Below are positions 1-8,162 of a stretch of 64,000 bases of DNA, in pieces; the stretch's first letter is position 1; the number at the start of each line of letters is the position of its first letter. The notes beneath the pieces are model-generated. The model ran no database searches. It was not told where the DNA came from and worked only from the letters and a program-made list of their open reading frames with translations. Location of the stretch: positions 434,001 through 498,000 of the forward strand of contig NZ_CP108393.1 in NCBI RefSeq assembly GCF_035961655.1. Direction: 5' to 3'. This DNA comes from Streptomyces sp. NBC_01317 (GTDB lineage Bacteria; Actinomycetota; Actinomycetes; Streptomycetales; Streptomycetaceae). The translations under genes were made by a program, and so were the position numbers.

Positions 1-223
1 GCGCCCGGCCCAGCCACGCCTGCCGCCCCACGAACCGGCGGGCGCCGAAGCCGGGGCCGCCTTCCAGGTAGACCAGCCAGGGCAGGTTCTCCCCGGCCTT
101 CGAAGTGGCGACGACCTCTCGGGCGAAGAGCTCGATCCGCTCGCCCGACGGGTCGCCGTGATCCAGCGGGACCGTGAAGCGGTGGTCGGTGAGGACAACT
201 CCGGGCTGGGTGTAGCTGGTCAC
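1..223 (-). CDS. Prolyl aminopeptidase-like alpha/beta hydrolase (5' part only)
   Basis: The first 74 residues of a minus-strand gene that runs off the left edge. It starts at a GTG (positions 223-221) preceded by AGGAG about 6 bases upstream. The translation ends in LVYLEGGPGFGARRF, which matches the oxyanion-hole HGGPG-type motif near the N-terminus of family S33 prolyl aminopeptidases and related alpha/beta hydrolases; here Glu replaces the usual His. The catalytic Ser, Asp and His lie outside the window, so activity cannot be judged. It is divergent from the esterase gene that begins at 432. Confidence 0.75.
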   Translation of the reverse strand, partial: MTSYTQPGVVLTDHRFTVPLDHGDPSGERIELFAREVVATSKAGENLPWLVYLEGGPGFGARRFVGRQAWLGRA

Positions 224-431
224 GAACGCTCCTGTTTCTCGATCGCCCCCGCCGGGGCGCTCACGCCCGGGACAGTACCGGGCCCGGGGCGGTACGCGTA
301 CAGCCTGGGTCCTCGCACCGGGTCCTCGCGCGTACCGGCGCGCTTCCGGGCGGATCGGTGGCCGGTCTTCAACCGCCGCGTCGGCGGCCGTACGGTGTGA
401 TCATCGGCTTTTCCCGACCAAGGTGGTCCGT

Positions 432-1403
432 ATGTCCCTGTTCGACCTGCCCCTCGACGAGCTGCGCGCCTACCGCAGCGCGTCCACGGAGCCCGAGGAC
501 TTCGACGCGTTCTGGGCGAAGACCCTCACCGAGGCGCGCGGCCACGCGCTCGACGCCCGCTTCGAGCCCGTACCGACGGCGCTCAGGACCCTCGACGTCC
601 TCGACGTGACCTTCGCCGGCTTCGGCGGTCACCCGGTCAAGGGCTGGCTCGTGCTGCCCGCCGGGACGCGTGAGCCGCTGCCCGTCGTGGTGCAGTTCCT
701 CGGGTACGGCGGCGGGCGCGGCCTCCCGCACGTCCACCTGCTCTGGGCGTCGGCCGGCTTCGCGCACTTCGTGATGGACACCCGGGGGCAGGGCAGCGGC
801 TGGAACGGCGGCGACACCCCCGACCCCGTGGGCAGCGCCTCCTCCTACCCGGGCTTCCTCACCCGGGGGATCGAGGACCCGTACGCCTTCTACTACCGGC
901 GGGTCTACACGGACGCGGTACGGGCCGTGGAGGCGGCCCGCTCGCATCCGCTGGTGGACGCCTCGCGCACGGCGGCCGTCGGTACCAGCCAGGGCGGCGG
1001 GATCACACTCGCGGTCGGCGGCCTGGTGCCCGACCTGGTGGCCGTGGCGGCGGACGTGCCGTTCCTCTGCGACTTCCCCCGGGCGACGACGCTCACCGAC
1101 CGCGACCCGTACCGTGAGGTGGGCAACTACCTCAAGACGTACCGGGGCAGGACCGAGCGGGTGGGCCGGACGCTCGCCTACTTCGACGGGGTGCACTTCG
1201 CGTCGCGCGGGCGGGCGCCGGCGCTGTTCTCGGTGGCCCTGGAGGACCGTACGTGCCCGCCGTCGACGGTCTTCGGTGCCTTCAACGCGTATGCGGGCGC
1301 GGACAAGACGATCGAGGAGTACGACTTCAACGACCATGAGGGAGGCGGTCCGTTCCAGGAGGCCGTCCAGCTGGAGTGGCTGCCCGGGCGTCTGACCGCC
1401 TGA
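432..1403 (+). CDS. Acetyl xylan esterase / cephalosporin-C deacetylase family hydrolase
   Basis: A 323-residue protein of the AXE1 alpha/beta-hydrolase family, whose members remove acetyl groups from xylo-oligosaccharides and sometimes cephalosporin C. Seen in the sequence: the family hallmark GTSQGGG around residue 180 holding the nucleophilic Ser, an Asp in LEDRTCPPST and the catalytic His in FNDHEGGG near the C-terminus. The early YGGGRG...MDTRGQG block is also typical. The length matches the usual 315-330 residues. No signal peptide is visible, so it is likely cytoplasmic. ATG 432 is preferred over GTG 423 because AAGGTGG lies 5 bases upstream of 432. Confidence 0.85.
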   Translation: MSLFDLPLDELRAYRSASTEPEDFDAFWAKTLTEARGHALDARFEPVPTALRTLDVLDVTFAGFGGHPVKGWLVLPAGTREPLPVVVQFLGYGGGRGLPHVHLLWASAGFAHFVMDTRGQGSGWNGGDTPDPVGSASSYPGFLTRGIEDPYAFYYRRVYTDAVRAVEAARSHPLVDASRTAAVGTSQGGGITLAVGGLVPDLVAVAADVPFLCDFPRATTLTDRDPYREVGNYLKTYRGRTERVGRTLAYFDGVHFASRGRAPALFSVALEDRTCPPSTVFGAFNAYAGADKTIEEYDFNDHEGGGPFQEAVQLEWLPGRLTA

Positions 1404-1470
1404 CGGTGGGCCAGTTCGAGGAGGAGCGGTCGCTCGCGGAGCCGCCGCGTGACACACGAAGGGCCGAGCG

Positions 1471-2397
1471 GTGCGGATCACTCTCTTCACGCCTTTCGCC
1501 GTCAGTGCCCTGCTGGGGGCGGCGGCGCCGTGGGCCGGGCGCAGGCTGCCCCCGAGGACGGCGGCCTGGCTGCTGACGTCCGCCTCGGTGGTGGCGGGCG
1601 GCGGCTGGGCGGCGGCGCTGGCGATGCTCGCCTTCACGCTGGTCGGGCAGATCCCGGTGGTGGCCGCCGAGGGGCAGTGGTCCCCCGGTGTCCTGGCCGC
1701 GAACACCCCGGTCGACCGGTCGGTGGCCCTGGCCTGCGGGGTGGTGCTCGCCGGGTGCGCGGTGGCGTTTGTGGTGTCCGCGTACCGCAGGACCCGTACG
1801 CTCCTCAACGCCCGGCGGGAGGGCCGCGCGCTGCCGTCGGGGGGCGAACTGGCCGTCCTGGACGATCCCGTACCCACCGCGTTCACCGTGCCCGGCTCCC
1901 CCGGGCGGATCGTGGTCTCCTCCGGCATGCTGCGCGCCCTCGACGCCCGGGAGAGGAGCGCCCTGCTGGCCCATGAGCGGGCGCATCTGCGCCACCACCA
2001 TCATGTGTTCCTGCTGGTCATGCGGTTGGCGGCGGTCGTGAACCCGCTGCTGCGGCCGGTCGCGGGAGCGGGTGCCTTCGCGCTGGAGCGGTGGGCCGAC
2101 GAGGACGCCGCCACGGCGGTGGCGGACCGGTCGCTGGTGGCGCGGGCGGTGGCGCGGGCCGCGCTCGCGGCGAAACACGCGCCCCGGCACACGCTGGCGG
2201 TGACCGGCGGGCCTGTGCCCCAGCGGGTACGGGCTCTGCTCGCGCCACCGCCCCGGCTCCGTCACCACCTGGTGGTGGCCCACGCGGTGCTGATGCTGGT
2301 CTGCTGCGTCAGCCTGGCGCTGTCCGCCCAGGGCATGGACCACCTCTTCGACCTGGCGTCGCCCGCGCACGCGGCGGTGTCGACGGCCGGACGCTGA
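1471..2397 (+). CDS. M56 family membrane metalloprotease (BlaR1/MecR1 protease domain type)
   Basis: A 308-residue integral membrane protein. It has hydrophobic segments near residues 5-20, 30-60, 85-105 and 270-290 and a zinc-protease HExxH motif in AHERAHLRHHH around residue 170, followed by a downstream WADEDAA segment that supplies the third ligand in this family. Family M56 proteases sense signals and cleave membrane or regulatory proteins. In many actinomycetes the gene follows a BlaI/MecI repressor gene; none is seen here, and the upstream neighbour is an esterase. The GTG start has GAAGGG 7 bases before it. Confidence 0.8.
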   Translation: MRITLFTPFAVSALLGAAAPWAGRRLPPRTAAWLLTSASVVAGGGWAAALAMLAFTLVGQIPVVAAEGQWSPGVLAANTPVDRSVALACGVVLAGCAVAFVVSAYRRTRTLLNARREGRALPSGGELAVLDDPVPTAFTVPGSPGRIVVSSGMLRALDARERSALLAHERAHLRHHHHVFLLVMRLAAVVNPLLRPVAGAGAFALERWADEDAATAVADRSLVARAVARAALAAKHAPRHTLAVTGGPVPQRVRALLAPPPRLRHHLVVAHAVLMLVCCVSLALSAQGMDHLFDLASPAHAAVSTAGR

Positions 2398-2420
2398 TCT
2401 CCGATCCCCGGGCGGTGGCA

Positions 2421-2474
2421 ATGGGCTACGGCTACGGCTACGGCTACGGGCGGCCGTACCGCGGCGGCTCATAG
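2421..2474 (+). repeat. Four tandem GGCTAC hexamers inside a possible 17-residue Gly/Tyr-rich micropeptide frame
   Basis: Between the M56 protease and the next permease, an ATG at 2421 opens a frame of alternating Gly and Tyr (four GY units) ending in RPYRGGS and a TAG at 2472-2474, ten bases before the GTG of the downstream gene. There is only a weak GGTGG upstream. It may be a short translated peptide, translationally close to the permease, or just a hexamer slippage repeat. I cannot tell which. Confidence 0.3.
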
Positions 2475-2483
2475 GGTGAGCGC

Positions 2484-3368
2484 GTGACTTCGAGCGCGGC
2501 TTCCCTCGTACCGGTGAACCTCACCCTCGGCATCCTGCTCGCCGTCCTGCTCCTGGTGGCGGCGGGTGTCGCGGCCGTCGCGCATCTCACCCCCGAGGCG
2601 AAGGGCAGCCGGTCCCGGGAGATCCTGGTCGCCGGGGTGCGCGCCGCGGTCCAGCTCGCCGCGGTCTCGTTCGTGATCGTCTGGGTGGTGAAGTCGCTCC
2701 CGGCGCTGCTGGCGTTCCTGGCCGTCATGTTCGCCGTGGCCGTACGGACCGCGGGCCGGCGCGTCACAAGCAACCACACGTGGTGGCTGACGGCCGCGCC
2801 CCTCGCCGCCGGGGTGGTGCCGGTGGTCGCGGCTCTCCTGCTGACGGGGCTCGTGCCGCTCAAGGGCATCGCGCTGATCCCGATCACGGGCATCCTCATC
2901 GGGGGCGCGCTCACCGTGACCGTGCTCGCCGGACGCCGGTCGCTGGACGAGCTGGCCCTGCGCCACGGTGAGGTGGAGGCGGCGATGGCGCTGGGCCTGC
3001 CGGACCGGGACGCCCGGCTGGAGGTCGTCCGCCCGGCAGCCTCGGACGCACTCCTGCCGGGCCTCGACCAGACCCGTACGGTCGGGCTCGTCACGCTGCC
3101 CGGCGCGTTTGTCGGTGTGCTCCTGGGCGGTGCGAGCCCCCTGGTCGCCGGGGCGGTCCAGCTGTTCGTCCTGATCGCGCTGATGGCCGTGCAGTCCTTC
3201 GCGGTCGCGGTGACGATCGAACTGGTCGCCCGCCACCACCTCTACCGTCCGGCGCGGGGCGCCGAGGACGAGCCGCCGGGCCCGGTGAGCCGTTGGTCGC
3301 GCCCCTGGACGGTCAGGCGCAGGCGCGCCCCGGATCCCGCCGCCCCCCGGGATCCTGCCGCCCCCTGA
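2484..3368 (+). CDS. FetB/YbbM-like ABC transporter permease (UPF0014)
   Basis: A 294-residue protein with about seven hydrophobic helices between residues 10 and 250 and the conserved cytoplasmic loop GEVEAAMALGLP of the UPF0014/FetB family. In E. coli FetB pairs with the ATPase FetA in iron-related export and oxidative-stress resistance. No FetA-type ATPase gene is adjacent here, so the partner must be elsewhere or absent. The extreme C-terminus is a low-complexity Arg/Pro/Ala tail encoded by DNA that overlaps the 3' end of the convergent acetyltransferase gene. Start is GTG 2484. Confidence 0.8.
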   Translation: MTSSAASLVPVNLTLGILLAVLLLVAAGVAAVAHLTPEAKGSRSREILVAGVRAAVQLAAVSFVIVWVVKSLPALLAFLAVMFAVAVRTAGRRVTSNHTWWLTAAPLAAGVVPVVAALLLTGLVPLKGIALIPITGILIGGALTVTVLAGRRSLDELALRHGEVEAAMALGLPDRDARLEVVRPAASDALLPGLDQTRTVGLVTLPGAFVGVLLGGASPLVAGAVQLFVLIALMAVQSFAVAVTIELVARHHLYRPARGAEDEPPGPVSRWSRPWTVRRRRAPDPAAPRDPAAP

Positions 3369-3936
3369 GATCCCGGTGCTTCCTGAGATCCTTCCGGAGG
3401 ATCAGGACGTCGCAGGGAGTCGCGAGCAGCGGGGCCGGATGCGGCCGGGACGCGCCGGGGGTGCCCGCGGCGATCTCGCGGTAGCCGACCTCGCGGTAGC
3501 CCCTCCGCGTGTACCAGTCGAACAGGAAGTCCTTCGACGGGTGGGACCACGCCCAGGGGACCAGCAGTTCGACCTCCATCTCGGTGAGGCCGTCGCGCCG
3601 GCCCAGTTCCTCCGCGAAGGCGACCAGTTCGCGTCCCACCCCGACCCCCCGGTGGTCCGCCGCGGCGGCGAGCATTCCGAATTCACCTGTTCCCCCGATC
3701 CGCCGCACGCGGACACAGCCGACGATCCGGCCGTCCATCCGGGCGACGGCGATCTCTCCCGCCGAGATCATTCCGGCCACTTCCCCGGTGGTCGTCCGTA
3801 CGGTGCCCTCCGCCCACAAGCCTCTTTCCTGCACGGCGTGGACGTCATTGATCAATGCGGTGAGATCACCGACGACATGACGGTCGGCCCCGGCCCCGAC
3901 GGGCAACAGATCCGTTTCGATCTCGGGCGGGCGCAT
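3313..3936 (-). CDS. GNAT family N-acetyltransferase
   Basis: A 207-residue acetyltransferase. The acetyl-CoA binding motif A appears as ADHRGVGVGRELVAFAEE around residues 95-112, flanked by the beta-strand GEFGMLAA. These enzymes transfer acetyl from acetyl-CoA to amines; the substrate is unknown. ATG 3936 is chosen because GGGAGG lies 7 bases upstream. The last 25 residues are a repetitive Arg/Asp/Gly-rich tail (RDLRGRQDPGGRRDPG) outside the normal GNAT fold, encoded in the 56-base convergent overlap with the FetB-like gene, and look like a 3' extension created by repeat DNA. Confidence 0.8.
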   Translation of the reverse strand: MRPPEIETDLLPVGAGADRHVVGDLTALINDVHAVQERGLWAEGTVRTTTGEVAGMISAGEIAVARMDGRIVGCVRVRRIGGTGEFGMLAAAADHRGVGVGRELVAFAEELGRRDGLTEMEVELLVPWAWSHPSKDFLFDWYTRRGYREVGYREIAAGTPGASRPHPAPLLATPCDVLILRKDLRKHRDLRGRQDPGGRRDPGRACA

Positions 3937-4102
3937 CTCGAATCCTCCCAGGAAGTGGATCGCGAGCAGCGGATCACTGATCGCGGAATTCCGCTCGTGG
4001 GCGGGGACGGTCCGTTTCACACCGGAGGGTGGGTACGCAGTCACCCGGGAAGTGTGCGCCAAGGGCAGTGCCGGTGTGGTGCCGAATGTCTGCCGATCCG
4101 GT

Positions 4103-4138
4103 GTCCGCTCCGATGTCCGCTCCGGTGTCCGCTCCGGT
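4103..4138. repeat. Three tandem 12-bp repeats (GTCCGCTCCGRT)
   Basis: Three head-to-tail copies of GTCCGCTCCGAT/GT occupy 4103-4138, with a partial fourth (GTCTTCGG) following. They sit in the 318-base non-coding stretch between the acetyltransferase start (3936) and the small coiled-coil gene (4255). No gene was recognised in this stretch; the repeats could be slippage products or protein-binding sites in the divergent promoter region. Confidence 0.7.
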
Positions 4139-4254
4139 GTCTTCGGCGGAAAAGGGCGTGCGCGAGGTCGTGACGATCCGCAATGTGAAGCGCATACTCA
4201 ACTGCTGGGACCGTACATCCCATGCCACCCAAGGCCGTGCGACGGAAGGGTGAG

Positions 4255-4485
4255 ATGTCATCGCAGGACGAGTTGGCAGCTGTCAGGAAACGTCTGGACG
4301 ACCTCATCCGCGCGGTGGAACGGTTGGAGCGCAGCCTCGCCGAGCTGCGTGAACAACGCTCCCCGCCCCCCGCGCCCGGCCCTGTGCCCGACCTCATCCC
4401 GATTCCCGACACGCCGTACGACAGCGCGCTCTGGACGGACTCGGACGACGAGGGACTGGGCGTACGCGACCGCCGGGCTCCCTAG
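4255..4485 (+). CDS. Small coiled-coil protein of unknown function
   Basis: A 76-residue protein. Residues 1-38 form an uninterrupted heptad-like, charged helix (LAAVRKRLDDLIRAVERLE...) predicted to be a coiled coil; the rest is a Pro-rich acidic tail. GGAAGGG lies 4 bases before ATG 4255. It directly precedes the succinate dehydrogenase operon (52 bases to the anchor gene), so it may be co-transcribed, but nothing in the sequence links it to the complex. I do not recognise a named family. Confidence 0.65.
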   Translation: MSSQDELAAVRKRLDDLIRAVERLERSLAELREQRSPPPAPGPVPDLIPIPDTPYDSALWTDSDDEGLGVRDRRAP

Positions 4486-4537
4486 GGCGCGCCCGCGTCC
4501 CTGTTGTCGGCGGCGTCCTTCTCCCGAGGAGATCTTG

Positions 4538-5359
4538 TTGGCCACCGGTACGGAACCTCCCCCACTCGGTGCGGGGGTGCGCGGCGCGGGACGTGCCGCC
4601 ATCGCCGCGCGGCATCTGCGCACGGACCGCTGGTGGCTCGCGCCCGCCGCGACGGCGGCCGGCCTCTTCCTCTTCGTCGTGTACTCGACCTGGCGGGCGT
4701 TCGCGCATTCCCACTACTACGCGGCTCCCTACGTCTCACCGTTCTACTCGCCGTGCCTCGCGGACAACTGTCTGACAATGCGTCAGGGTCCCAACTGGGA
4801 TGTGTTCGGGAGCTGGTGGGGCATTTCCCCTGCGCTGCTGATCCTGATCTTCCCGCTCGGCTTCCGGATGACCTGCTACTACTACCGGAAGGCCTACTAC
4901 CGGAGTTTCTGGGCCTCTCCCCCGGCCTGCGCGGTCGCCGAACCGCACGCGAAGTACAGCGGCGAAACGCGTTTCCCCCTGATCCTCCAGAACCTCCACC
5001 GCTACTTCTTCTACGCCGCCCTGGTGGTCGCGGGCATTCTCACGTACGACGCCGTTCTCTCCTTCCGGGACGAGGAATACGCCTGGGGCCACATGGGGCT
5101 CGGGAGTGTGATCTTCGTGGTGAATGTGGGGCTGATCTGGGCGTACACCCTCTCCTGCCATTCCTGCCGTCATGTCATCGGCGGCCGGCTGCGGAATTTC
5201 TCGAAACATCCGGTGCGGTATCGGCTGTGGGGATGGGTCGGCAGGCTGAATCACCGTCATATGCAACTCGCCTGGGCGTCGTTGATCAGTGTCGCGGCGG
5301 CCGATTTCTACGTCTATCTGCTCGCCTCCGGAGCCTTCGACGATCCGCGCTTCTTCTAG
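4538..5359 (+). CDS. sdhC: Succinate dehydrogenase (Sdh1-type) membrane anchor subunit
   Basis: A 273-residue membrane protein with five hydrophobic helices, first gene of an sdhCAB operon. It should anchor the flavoprotein and Fe-S subunits and pass electrons to quinone. Length and gene order match mycobacterial Sdh1 (Rv0249c-0247c type). Known for that family: a membrane-embedded Rieske-type [2Fe-2S] cluster instead of heme has been reported. Seen here: several Cys/His candidates, notably LSCHSCRHVIGG between helices 4 and 5, RMTCYYYRKAYY and SPCLADNC. The start is inferred as TTG 4538, six bases after GAGGAGA; no suitable ATG exists upstream of helix 1. Confidence 0.85.
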   Translation: MATGTEPPPLGAGVRGAGRAAIAARHLRTDRWWLAPAATAAGLFLFVVYSTWRAFAHSHYYAAPYVSPFYSPCLADNCLTMRQGPNWDVFGSWWGISPALLILIFPLGFRMTCYYYRKAYYRSFWASPPACAVAEPHAKYSGETRFPLILQNLHRYFFYAALVVAGILTYDAVLSFRDEEYAWGHMGLGSVIFVVNVGLIWAYTLSCHSCRHVIGGRLRNFSKHPVRYRLWGWVGRLNHRHMQLAWASLISVAAADFYVYLLASGAFDDPRFF

Positions 5360-5390
5360 CTTCTTCTAGGGACAGGGAGAGCCTTCACCC

Positions 5391-7316
5391 ATGACGCAAC
5401 TCGAACGCCTGCAGTGGGACGTCGTCGTGGTCGGCGCGGGCGGCGCGGGGCTGCGGGCCGCCGTCGAGGCGCGCGAGCGGGGCGCCAGGACCGCCGTCAT
5501 CTGCAAGTCCCTGTTCGGCAAGGCCCATACGGTGATGGCCGAGGGCGGCATCGCCGCCTCCATGGGCAATGTGAACTCCGGTGACAACTGGCAGGTGCAC
5601 TTCCGCGACACGCTGCGCGGCGGCAAGTTCCTCAACCAGTGGCGGATGGCCGAGCTGCACGCCCAGGAAGCACCGGACCGGGTCTGGGAGTTGGAGACCT
5701 GGGGCGCGCTGTTCGACCGTACGCCCGACGGGAGGATCTCCCAGCGCAACTTCGGCGGGCACGAGTACCCCCGGCTCGCGCACGTCGGCGACCGTACGGG
5801 CCTGGAGCTGATCCGTACCCTCCAACAGAAGATCGTCTCGCTCCAGCAGGAGGACTTCCGGGAGACCGGCGACTACGGGTCGCGGCTGAAGGTCTATCAG
5901 GAGTGCACGGTCACGCGGATCCTCAAGGACGGCGAGCGGGTCGCGGGCACCTTCTGCTACGACCGGGAGACCGGGCGCTTCTTCGTGCTGGAGGCGCCCG
6001 CGGTGGTGCTCGCCACGGGAGGCATCGGGAAGTCGTTCAAGGTCACCTCGAACTCCTGGGAGTACACCGGCGACGGCCACGCGCTGGCGCTGCTGGCGGG
6101 GGCGCCGCTGCTGAACATGGAGTTCGTGCAGTTCCATCCCACCGGGATGATCTGGCCGCCGTCCGTCAAGGGGCTGCTCGTCACCGAGTCGGTGCGCGGG
6201 GACGGCGGGGTGCTGCGCAACGCCGAGGGCAAGCGGTTCATGTTCGACTACATCCCCGACGTCTTCAAGGAGAAGTACGCCAACTCGGAGGACGAGGGCG
6301 ACCGTTGGTACCACGATCCGGACCACAACCTGCGGCCGCCCGAGCTGCTCCCCCGCGACGAGGTGGCCAGGGCCATCAACGCCGAGGTGAAGGCGGGACG
6401 CGGCTCGCCGCACGGCGGGGTGTTCCTCGACGTGTCGACACGCATGCCCGCGGAGGCGATCAAGCGCCGGCTGCCGTCGATGTACCACCAGTTCAAGGAG
6501 CTGGCGGACGTGGACATCACGACGGAGGCGATGGAGGTCGGCCCCACCTGCCACTACGTGATGGGCGGGATCGCGGTCGACTCGGAGACCGCCGCGGCCC
6601 CGGGGGTGACCGGGCTGTACGCCGCAGGTGAGGTCGCGGGCGGGATGCACGGCTCCAACCGGCTCGGCGGCAATTCCCTCTCCGACCTGCTGGTCTTCGG
6701 CCGGCGGGCGGGACTGCACGCGGCGGCGTACGCCGCGGGGCTCGACGGGCGTCCGGCCGTGGACGAGGCGGAGATCGACGCGGCGGCGGCCGAGGCGCTG
6801 CGCCCGTTCAGCCCGGAGGACGCGGGGCCGGGGCTGCCGCCGGAGAACCCGTACACACTCCACCAGGAACTCCAGCAGGCGATGAACGACCTGGTGGGCA
6901 TCATCCGGCGCCAGGACGAGATGGAGGACGCGCTGGAGAAGCTGGCCGGCCTGCGCGTACGGGCGCGGCGGGCGGGGGTCGAGGGGCACCGGCAGTTCAA
7001 CCCCGGCTGGCACCTCGCGCTGGATCTGCGCAACATGCTCCTGGTCAGCGAGTGTGTCGCGCGGGCGGCCCTGGAGCGTACGGAGAGCCGGGGCGGGCAC
7101 ACCCGGGACGACTGGCCGGGGATGGACCCCGCCTGGCGCCGGATCAATCTGCACTGCCGGCTGACCGGCCCGCCGGGCGATCCGGCCGGCGGCCCCCCGG
7201 CGGGGCAGATCACGCTCACGCGGCACACGACCGAGCCCATCCGTCCCGACCTGCTCGCCCTGTTCGACAAGGAAGAGCTGGTCAAGTACCTGGCCGAAGA
7301 GGAGTTGCACGAGTGA
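5391..7316 (+). CDS. sdhA: Succinate dehydrogenase/fumarate reductase flavoprotein subunit
   Basis: A 641-residue FAD-dependent subunit that oxidises succinate to fumarate (or the reverse) on the inner face of the membrane. The N-terminal dinucleotide fold DVVVVGAGGAGLRAAVEA, the covalent-FAD region SLFGKAHTVMAEGGIA, the active-site HPTG in VQFHPTGM and the C-terminal GGMHGSNRLGGNSL signature are all present. The length equals the usual 640-650 of the Sdh1 class. A GGGAG ribosome site precedes ATG 5391 and the stop overlaps the start of sdhB by four bases, indicating translational coupling. Confidence 0.95.
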   Translation: MTQLERLQWDVVVVGAGGAGLRAAVEARERGARTAVICKSLFGKAHTVMAEGGIAASMGNVNSGDNWQVHFRDTLRGGKFLNQWRMAELHAQEAPDRVWELETWGALFDRTPDGRISQRNFGGHEYPRLAHVGDRTGLELIRTLQQKIVSLQQEDFRETGDYGSRLKVYQECTVTRILKDGERVAGTFCYDRETGRFFVLEAPAVVLATGGIGKSFKVTSNSWEYTGDGHALALLAGAPLLNMEFVQFHPTGMIWPPSVKGLLVTESVRGDGGVLRNAEGKRFMFDYIPDVFKEKYANSEDEGDRWYHDPDHNLRPPELLPRDEVARAINAEVKAGRGSPHGGVFLDVSTRMPAEAIKRRLPSMYHQFKELADVDITTEAMEVGPTCHYVMGGIAVDSETAAAPGVTGLYAAGEVAGGMHGSNRLGGNSLSDLLVFGRRAGLHAAAYAAGLDGRPAVDEAEIDAAAAEALRPFSPEDAGPGLPPENPYTLHQELQQAMNDLVGIIRRQDEMEDALEKLAGLRVRARRAGVEGHRQFNPGWHLALDLRNMLLVSECVARAALERTESRGGHTRDDWPGMDPAWRRINLHCRLTGPPGDPAGGPPAGQITLTRHTTEPIRPDLLALFDKEELVKYLAEEELHE

Positions 7317-8122
7317 GCCCGGATGTGAGCCGGAAGGCGGATCCCGAGGTGTCGACGGTGTACGAGGCGAGGTTCCGGGTCTGGCGGGGCGACGCGGCGG
7401 GCGGGGAGCTGAAGGACTTCGCCGTCGAGGTGCACGACGGGGAGGTGGTCCTCGACATCGTCCACCGTATCCAGGCCACGCAGGCCACGGACCTGGCGGT
7501 GCGCTGGAACTGCAAGGCGGGGAAGTGCGGTTCGTGCAGCGCGGAGATCAACGGACGGCCGCGGCTGCTGTGCATGACGCGGATGTCCGTCTTCTCGCGC
7601 GAGGAGACGATCACGATCACCCCGCTGCGGGCGTTCCCGGTGATCCGCGACCTGGTGACGGACGTGTCCTTCAACTACACGAAGGCGCGGGAGGTCGCGT
7701 CGTTCGTGCCGCCGCCGGGGGTGGCGGCCGGTGAGTACCGGATGCGGCAGGTGGATGTGAACCGCTCGCAGGAGTTCCGTAAGTGCATCGAGTGTTTCCT
7801 CTGCCAGGACACCTGTCATGTGGTGCGGGACCACGAGGAGAACAAGACCGCGTTCGCGGGCCCGCGGTTCCTGATGCGGGTGGCGGAGCTGGACATGCAT
7901 CCGCTGGACGCGGCCGGGGAGTCGGGTGTCGAGCGGAGTGTCACGGCGCAGGACGAGCACGGTCTCGGCTACTGCAACATCACCAAGTGCTGCACGGAGG
8001 TCTGCCCCGAGCACATCAGGATCACGGACAACGCCCTGATCCCGCTCAAGGAGAGGGCGGTGGACCGGAAGTACGACCCGCTGGTGTGGCTGGGCAACAG
8101 GATCAGGCGGCGGGGCGAGTAG
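7313..8122 (+). CDS. sdhB: Succinate dehydrogenase iron-sulfur subunit
   Basis: A 269-residue electron-transfer subunit carrying three clusters. The [2Fe-2S] ferredoxin motif CKAGKCGSCS with a distal Cys in RPRLLC, and the two ferredoxin-like motifs CIECFLCQDTC and CNITKCCTEVCPEH for the [4Fe-4S] and [3Fe-4S] clusters, are complete. The doubled Cys in KCCTEVC is typical of this long-anchor Sdh class. It starts with the GTG at 7313 that overlaps the sdhA stop codon in a GTGA junction. A hairpin terminator follows at 8129-8162. Confidence 0.95.
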   Translation: MSPDVSRKADPEVSTVYEARFRVWRGDAAGGELKDFAVEVHDGEVVLDIVHRIQATQATDLAVRWNCKAGKCGSCSAEINGRPRLLCMTRMSVFSREETITITPLRAFPVIRDLVTDVSFNYTKAREVASFVPPPGVAAGEYRMRQVDVNRSQEFRKCIECFLCQDTCHVVRDHEENKTAFAGPRFLMRVAELDMHPLDAAGESGVERSVTAQDEHGLGYCNITKCCTEVCPEHIRITDNALIPLKERAVDRKYDPLVWLGNRIRRRGE

Positions 8123-8128
8123 GGGGAC

Positions 8129-8162
8129 GACGGGGGCGGTACGGCTTCGCATCGCCCCCGTC
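8129..8162. terminator. Hairpin terminator between sdhB and the convergent dehalogenase gene
   Basis: GACGGGGGCG (8129-8138) pairs perfectly with CGCCCCCGTC (8153-8162) around a 14-base loop, just after the sdhB stop and touching the stop of the convergent gene, so it can serve both strands. Confidence 0.7.

Noticed and set aside
369..1928. 519-residue minus-strand open frame
   Set aside because: It is antisense to the esterase and M56 genes, is Arg/Pro/Gly-rich without any recognisable domain, and disappears where the real genes end. It is a high-GC shadow frame.
4103..4138. 12-bp repeats as a CRISPR-like array
   Set aside because: Repeats are contiguous without spacers and too short; this is a simple tandem repeat.
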